DNA of 48,438 nt from Tsukamurella sp. 8F. Lineage in GTDB: Bacteria; Actinomycetota; Actinomycetes; Mycobacteriales; Mycobacteriaceae. Position numbers and translations under genes: made by a program. The first letter of the stretch is position 1, and each line of letters starts with the position of its first letter. The notes beneath the pieces are model-generated. The model was not told the origin of the DNA and searched no databases. It worked only from the letters and a program-made list of their open reading frames with translations. Location of the stretch: contig NZ_JARFTP010000032.1 in NCBI RefSeq assembly GCF_029167375.1, positions 1-48,438 of the forward strand. Direction: 5' to 3'. This document shows, piece after piece, positions 44,601 through 48,438 of this stretch.

Positions 44601-45131
44601 CTTGTTCACCGGTGCCGCTGCGACGACGGTGTTGCGGAACGTCACCGTCGCCGTCTTGTTCGCGACTACGACCTTCATACCCAGGCCGCTGCCCGCGTCG
44701 GCGTTCCCCGAGACGGTGGAGAGCACCGTGCCGCCCTCGCGCAGGTCCGCGATCGCGCGGCACGGCACCGTTGCGTGCAGCTCCTGCGGGGACTGCGAGA
44801 CGAGCGGCGCCGTGAGGTTCGCGGTGTCGGTGGCCCCAGAGAGCTGCGGCCAGTTCAGCTGCGCGGTGTGCTGCTGAACCGGCAGGAGCGGTGTGATGAC
44901 GCAGAGGACCAGTCCCACCAGCCCCGCCACAACGGCCACCGCTCTAGCGATCGGTCTGCCCGGCCGGCGGGCGCCGGATCGGGGGTTCCCCCCGTCACCG
45001 ATCGAGCCCCCATCCCTGTTTGAGCCCCCATCCCCGTTCGAGCTCTGAGCAGACGTCACTGACACGGGTGCCCATCGTAGGCGCTCGGCCTGAGCCGCCT
45101 GTGTTCCGGCTCGGCTCAGCGACCCCTTCAT
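41649..45131 (-). CDS. embA: Arabinosyltransferase EmbA
   Basis: A 1160-residue GT-C arabinosyltransferase. The acidic pair is D316-D317 in TSDDGYILTM, and the following loop FFGAPEAPFDWYYSLL matches EmbA rather than EmbB/EmbC. The C-terminal region also matches, with DPARTPVVGSYGENN. EmbA and EmbB act together on arabinogalactan in mycobacteria. The start at ATG 45131 has no clear Shine-Dalgarno and lies 28 bp after the embC stop. The first 50 residues hold DGGS-type repeats (see 45004-45034), so the true start may be further in. Confidence 0.92.
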   Translation of the reverse strand: MKGSLSRAGTQAAQAERLRWAPVSVTSAQSSNGDGGSNRDGGSIGDGGNPRSGARRPGRPIARAVAVVAGLVGLVLCVITPLLPVQQHTAQLNWPQLSGATDTANLTAPLVSQSPQELHATVPCRAIADLREGGTVLSTVSGNADAGSGLGMKVVVANKTATVTFRNTVVAAAPVNKLNGCTTLRLWSTMKDVGASFDGLGIDGTSKTEDRPVVAGVYTNLTPDQVRSAGAGLKLNATVDTRFDLSPSPLKLAAIVIGLLAVLASAVALFLLDHGFGYHRRVGLFGWRSLVRPRPVDAAVIGGLILWDLLGGGTSDDGYILTMGKVADKAGYLPDYYRFFGAPEAPFDWYYSLLGHWSSISSVGVWTRIPSVVAGIVTWLLLSRVILPRLGSGVRRFPLAIWAAGVMLLAFWFPMNSGLRSEPMIVLGTVVTWAAIERTIATHRALPAMIATLAAGMTFALAPHGIIAAALLVASAAPVLKVLITRRREAGVAALLLPVLAAAAVWVPIAFRDQSLASVAEAIRIRVEVGPASAWTQEYLRYYFLTVTTTDGSLVRRVPVYLLVVCLFVATFVMLRAKRIPRIDPGPVWRMIGAVFIGAALMSLTPTKWTIQFGGYAGFAAALAAVATVGVVEAARHSIRNFTFFLCGILFALAAAFAGYNNWIWPYAWGVPWFDRRPQLHAITFSNVLLVLAGLAGAVAAWQHFRIDFRQRGHGGLADEAVVDAADADLAGRSSADQKLARRGRRRLQLASLPLTVVLGLLVVGEGLIFVKAGVSNHNTFSVMDSNLAALRGDRCGMASKVLVETDPSDDLLQPADGHPAAQALTGEGTHGFTPDGVSSSLKPQPSGAAPGQINVASPVMIPFASAATTAGTGGGTGPRTINGSTAALPYGLDPARTPVVGSYGENNAPAELFSDWYTLPQRSADAPLVSFSAAGSIASVDATGNSTYGQQVFLEWAHRDATGAVTKQGKTAPIDPGPNMPWRNLRVPMTAIPSDANVVRLHVIDSNLGAQQWVAVTPPRVPRMQTLQQVVGSDDPVLLDLLVGQQFPCQRPAGIAGGVWEVPKWRILPTRKDAIASSRTWQATEAGGPLMLPDTLLKTTTLPTYMMGDLQRDWGDLQRYREASPAPAAHLRVGTATRSGWWRPGPIRAITDQTVYTGH
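45004..45034. repeat. Short 18-bp tandem repeat in the embA N-terminus
   Basis: GAGCCCCCATCCC recurs at 45004-45016 and 45022-45034, a period of 18 bp (six residues). On the embA strand it encodes DGGS-like repeats (NGDGGSNRDGGSIGDGG) in the cytoplasmic tail before the first helix. Confidence 0.6.
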
Positions 45132-45159
45132 CAGGGGGTTCTCAGTTTCGCGGCGGTTC

Positions 45160-48100
45160 TCAGTCCTGCCGGATCGGGGCTTCTCGGTCTACGCCCCACA
45201 CCTGTTCGGTGCCCGTCGTGATGTCCGCGGGCCGCGTTGTGGAGTCGTACGGGACGAGGCGTTCCAGCTCGCCGAAGTCCTGTCCGAGGTCGCCGCGGAG
45301 GTACGCCGGCACCTTGGTCTCGTCCATCAAGAGCTCGACCCAGCCGACCGGCCCACCGCCGACGTTGCCCTCCCAGTCGGTGGTGACGGGCGAGAGGTTC
45401 TGATCGGGCATGATCCGCCACTTGGGCACCTCGGCGACACCGTCGCGATGGTCGAACGGCCGCTGGCACGGGTACGCCAGGCCGGAGGTCCAGTCGATCA
45501 GCACCGGATCCTTCGATCCCACGAGCTGCTGCAGCGTCTCCAGCTTCGACATGCGCGGCGGCGTGATCGCCAACCAGTGATTGATCGCGAGGTCGTCGTC
45601 GACCGCGACGATCCGCACGGCGGTCGCGTTCTTCGGGAGGTCCCCGCGGGACAGCCGCAGGTTCCGCCACGCGGGATCCGGACCGATGTCGATGAACGAC
45701 TTCTTGCCGGCCACGGTGGCCCCGCCGTCGGTCGAGTACTCGAGGTAGAGCTCGTCGCCGGTGAACTTGCCCGCCGCGGACAACGTGATCAGATCCTGGT
45801 CCTTTTGCGCGGCCGGGAGCCGGTACCACGCCGTATCGATCCGGGCACGGGTCTGGATGTCGGGCGAGTAGGAGCCGAGGATCGGCGTCACCGCAGGGTC
45901 CAGGCCGTACGGCAGCTTGATGTGCGAACCGTTGACGCCAGCCGTCGCGGTGCGTCCCGACGTCGTCTCCTGAGGCAGTGACGCCATGGCGTCGAGGCTG
46001 GTCTGCGAGTCGCTCGCGGTGGATGTGGCGGTGATGTCCGTGGGTACGCCGTCCGGGGTCACCCCCACGGTTCCCGGTCCGGCCAGCGAGTCCTTCTGCG
46101 CCCCCGCGATGGGAGTGAGCAGGCCGCCGCTCGGATCCGGCTCGGTCATCACGAAGTCGGCGAAGTTGCATCCCTTGCCCGCGGCGGCACGGAAGTTCGC
46201 TTTGCCGACCGAGTACGAAGAGTGCATCGTCACCGTCGCCGTGACCGCGAGCGTGGCGACGCTGAGCACCACGACGAGGCCGGAGGCCCACGTGATCGGG
46301 GATTGGCTGGCGGCGAACCGGCCGATGCGCTGTAGCCGGCCGTCCGCCTTCTCGCCGACCGCATGGGGTTCGAGGTGCGGTCCGGGGCTGTCCTCGTGGA
46401 AGTGCAACCAGCCGGCGTAGAGCACCGCCAGGCCGGCCAGGACGAAGAACACCCCGCCCAGGCCGAGCACCGTGGACGTGCCCCAGGGGACGCCGTAGTT
46501 GGCGACGTACCACCAGCCGTTCGGCCCGGAGAAGCTGAGGCCGAGGACGAACAGGACCACCGCCGTCGCAAGCGCGCGGTTGCGCGGAGTGCGCATCGCG
46601 TGCCGGGACAGGGCGACGGCGGTCAGCGCCGCGAGTGCACCGGCCAGGCCCGCGAACGCGCCGAACTGGTGCGTCCACTTGGTGGGTGTGAACATGAGCA
46701 GCAGCAGGCCCCCGAAGGTCACCGCGATCAACCGACGGCCCGGGCCGAGGCTCGCGCCGGGGACGTGGGAGCGGCGCAGTACGACGGCGCCGGCGATGGC
46801 CAGGCACGCGAGGGTCGCGAGCACTGCGAAGCGGCGAGCGATGCCGCCGTCGGCGGTGAAGGTGAACAGTGCCGAGTAGCGGTCGATCTCGTTGAACCAG
46901 TGCTTGGTCGGTACGACCGTGCCGATGTTCTGCTGCATCGCCGACTTCGCCAGGAACGCGGCGAGTGTGAGTTTGGAGAAGATGATCGGGACGAGCAGCA
47001 CACCGGCCGCGAGGACCGGGGCGACGTATGCGAGGAGCGTGAGGCGGAAGCCCTCGTCCGATGCTCGGGCGCGGGCGATGATCCTTCGGCCGACCGGGCG
47101 TACTCCGGCCAGGAGCGCTGCGACGGTCATGATGCCCGTGGGACCGGCGGCCAGAGTCCACCCCGCGAATATGCAGGCGACGGCGAACGGGAGGACGCGG
47201 CCCGTCGCGATGGCGCGCTCTACCGAGCACCAGGTGAGGAGGGCGCCGAGGGCGATGACCGGCTCGGGGCGGAGGCCGTTGTTGAAGGCCATCCAGTAGA
47301 CGAGGAAGACTCCTGCCGCGGCCCAGAGTGCGTACCTGCTGCGTGCAGCGCGGCCCAGGCGCGGGACCACTTCCCGGCTGATGATCAGCCATGTCGCGAT
47401 GCCGCACGCGAGGGCGGGCAGGCGCACCCAGGGACTTGCCGTGCTGATCTTCGCGAGCAGACCGAAGGCCTCGTAGTACCAGCCGAACGGCGTCTCGGGC
47501 GCCCCGTACCAGCGGTAGTAGTTGGCGGTGTAGCCGGCGTGGCCGGCGGTGCGGGCCATCGTGAGTATGTAGCCGTCGTCGGACGTGTTCGCGCCGATCA
47601 TGTGCCACGCGGCCAGCGTCACCAGGACGGTGGTGTCGAGCTTCGTCGGGCGGAACCAGTGCCGGGGGAAGATCCGTCGGTGGCGTCGGCCGTCGGTCGC
47701 CTGATCCAGGCGGTGCAGGGTCGCGAGGGACATCGCGATCAGAGCTACGGCCAGGACGATCGTGATCCATCGGAGCAGGGTCGGCGTGGTGGTGTAGCGG
47801 GTGTCTATACGTGCATGGAAGTCGATCGCGGTGTCGGACGTGACCGGGCCCGTGAGGTCGGAGAAGACGCCGACGACCTGTGGGCGGTAGTCGAATCCGT
47901 TCTCCTTCTCACCCTTGTAGGTGCCGCCGCGCGGATCCTTGATACCGGTGATCTCGCCGTACACGCGGTCGGACGAGCCGGTGAACGTGATGCGGTCGCA
48001 TCCCGCCTGCCGGACCTGCGCCACCGTGGCCGTGACCAGCGGGGTGTTGCGGACTATCACCTCGAGGGTGCGCTTGTCGGGTGGGGCGTCCGGTGTGCCC

Positions 48101-48429
48101 GAGACCTGGATCAGCAGCGCGCGGCCGAGGGTGTCGTCGGACTCCGGTGGGCCGGTCGAGACCAGCACGCCCACACCGTGCGGCAGGTGATCGACCGCCG
48201 CGCACGGCACCGACGCCTCGATCCGGTCGGGCACGAACGAGACCAGCGGCGCCGTCACCGACTGGAGCGTGCCGCGCTGCGGCCAGTTCAGCGCCGCCGT
48301 GGTCTGGTGTACCGGCATCACGGGGGTGAGGAGCGCGAACAGGAGCCCGAGCAGTCCGGTGACCGCGGCCGTGATCGCCGTGACCCGGACGCCGCGTGCC
48401 GCGCTTGCTGATGGGCTGGTCGGCTGCAC
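45160..48429 (-). CDS. embC: Arabinosyltransferase EmbC (start near window edge)
   Basis: A GT-C arabinosyltransferase of about 1089 residues, first of the three emb genes. A first helix (VTGLLGLLFALLTPVMPVH) precedes a periplasmic domain. The acidic pair D284-D285 lies in ANTSDDGYILTM, followed by WYGAPETPFGWYYEAF and FTPTKWTHQFG. The C-terminal carbohydrate-binding part ends LRGDLGQDFGELERL. EmbC elongates the arabinan of lipoarabinomannan in mycobacteria. GTG at 48427-48429 is taken as the start, but the frame remains open to the window edge, so it could begin further upstream. Confidence 0.88.
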   Translation of the reverse strand: MQPTSPSASAARGVRVTAITAAVTGLLGLLFALLTPVMPVHQTTAALNWPQRGTLQSVTAPLVSFVPDRIEASVPCAAVDHLPHGVGVLVSTGPPESDDTLGRALLIQVSGTPDAPPDKRTLEVIVRNTPLVTATVAQVRQAGCDRITFTGSSDRVYGEITGIKDPRGGTYKGEKENGFDYRPQVVGVFSDLTGPVTSDTAIDFHARIDTRYTTTPTLLRWITIVLAVALIAMSLATLHRLDQATDGRRHRRIFPRHWFRPTKLDTTVLVTLAAWHMIGANTSDDGYILTMARTAGHAGYTANYYRWYGAPETPFGWYYEAFGLLAKISTASPWVRLPALACGIATWLIISREVVPRLGRAARSRYALWAAAGVFLVYWMAFNNGLRPEPVIALGALLTWCSVERAIATGRVLPFAVACIFAGWTLAAGPTGIMTVAALLAGVRPVGRRIIARARASDEGFRLTLLAYVAPVLAAGVLLVPIIFSKLTLAAFLAKSAMQQNIGTVVPTKHWFNEIDRYSALFTFTADGGIARRFAVLATLACLAIAGAVVLRRSHVPGASLGPGRRLIAVTFGGLLLLMFTPTKWTHQFGAFAGLAGALAALTAVALSRHAMRTPRNRALATAVVLFVLGLSFSGPNGWWYVANYGVPWGTSTVLGLGGVFFVLAGLAVLYAGWLHFHEDSPGPHLEPHAVGEKADGRLQRIGRFAASQSPITWASGLVVVLSVATLAVTATVTMHSSYSVGKANFRAAAGKGCNFADFVMTEPDPSGGLLTPIAGAQKDSLAGPGTVGVTPDGVPTDITATSTASDSQTSLDAMASLPQETTSGRTATAGVNGSHIKLPYGLDPAVTPILGSYSPDIQTRARIDTAWYRLPAAQKDQDLITLSAAGKFTGDELYLEYSTDGGATVAGKKSFIDIGPDPAWRNLRLSRGDLPKNATAVRIVAVDDDLAINHWLAITPPRMSKLETLQQLVGSKDPVLIDWTSGLAYPCQRPFDHRDGVAEVPKWRIMPDQNLSPVTTDWEGNVGGGPVGWVELLMDETKVPAYLRGDLGQDFGELERLVPYDSTTRPADITTGTEQVWGVDREAPIRQD

Positions 48430-48438
48430 GAGAGGCGA

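Noticed and set aside
46363-48411. 682-codon plus-strand open frame opposite embC
   Set aside because: Its composition (Arg/Gly/Ala/Asp-rich, no recognisable block) is that of an antisense shadow in high-GC DNA; embC is clearly the real gene. Similar long antisense frames at 41622-43646, 33823-36042 and 1032-2156 were dropped for the same reason.

Overview
The window is high-GC actinobacterial DNA. Three tandem large arabinosyltransferase genes in the order embC-embA-embB (45160-48429, 41649-45131, 38207-41641, all on the minus strand) point to a mycolic-acid bacterium of the order Mycobacteriales with an arabinogalactan/lipoarabinomannan envelope. An FbiC-like deazaflavin synthase, F420-type LLM oxidoreductases, an NmtR/CtpJ metal pair and a HelR rifamycin-protection helicase fit the same group. 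DnaB carries no intein. The genus cannot be fixed from the sequence; Tsukamurella, Gordonia, Nocardia or a relative would all fit.

Layout. 1-6.1 kb is fatty-acid metabolism: a fadA-fadB beta-oxidation pair, divergent from an acyl-CoA ligase, then an MpaB-type (DUF2236) oxygenase divergent from a double-domain TetR regulator. 6.1-8.6 kb holds an ECF41-type sigma factor divergent from an MFS exporter, with a perfect palindrome carrying an ECF41-like -35 between them. 8.6-12.9 kb is the conserved rpsF-ssb-rpsR-rplI cluster, a small secreted protein, and dnaB with a 0.5 kb DnaA-box-like upstream region. 12.9-16.4 kb is a NarL-type two-component pair next to two unrecognised membrane proteins. 16.5-20.2 kb has an XRE regulator divergent from an FMN reductase, and a marR-MFS operon. 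20.3-24.4 kb has a duplicated CHRD-like lipoprotein, a methyltransferase and helR. helR is preceded by a near-perfect rifamycin-associated element.

24.7-29.5 kb is the most unusual part: a tightly packed plus-strand operon of an FbiC-like protein, a Baeyer-Villiger-type flavin monooxygenase (ATGA overlap) and an F420-type LLM oxidoreductase (10 bp gap). The FbiC-like protein keeps the radical-SAM cluster of its CofG half but lacks the whole cysteine loop of its CofH half. An AIM24 protein follows. 30.2-38.2 kb holds nmtR/ctpJ (Ni/Co homeostasis), an isochorismatase-like protein without the usual cysteine, a leaderless-looking marR gene, an Rv3520c-like LLM enzyme, a GGDEF-EAL protein and a type-B carboxylesterase. 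The rest is the emb operon. The start of embC at the right edge is uncertain and fadB is cut by the left edge.

No tRNA, rRNA, CRISPR array, insertion sequence or phage gene was seen. All functional calls come from reading motifs and remembered family sequences; no database search was run.
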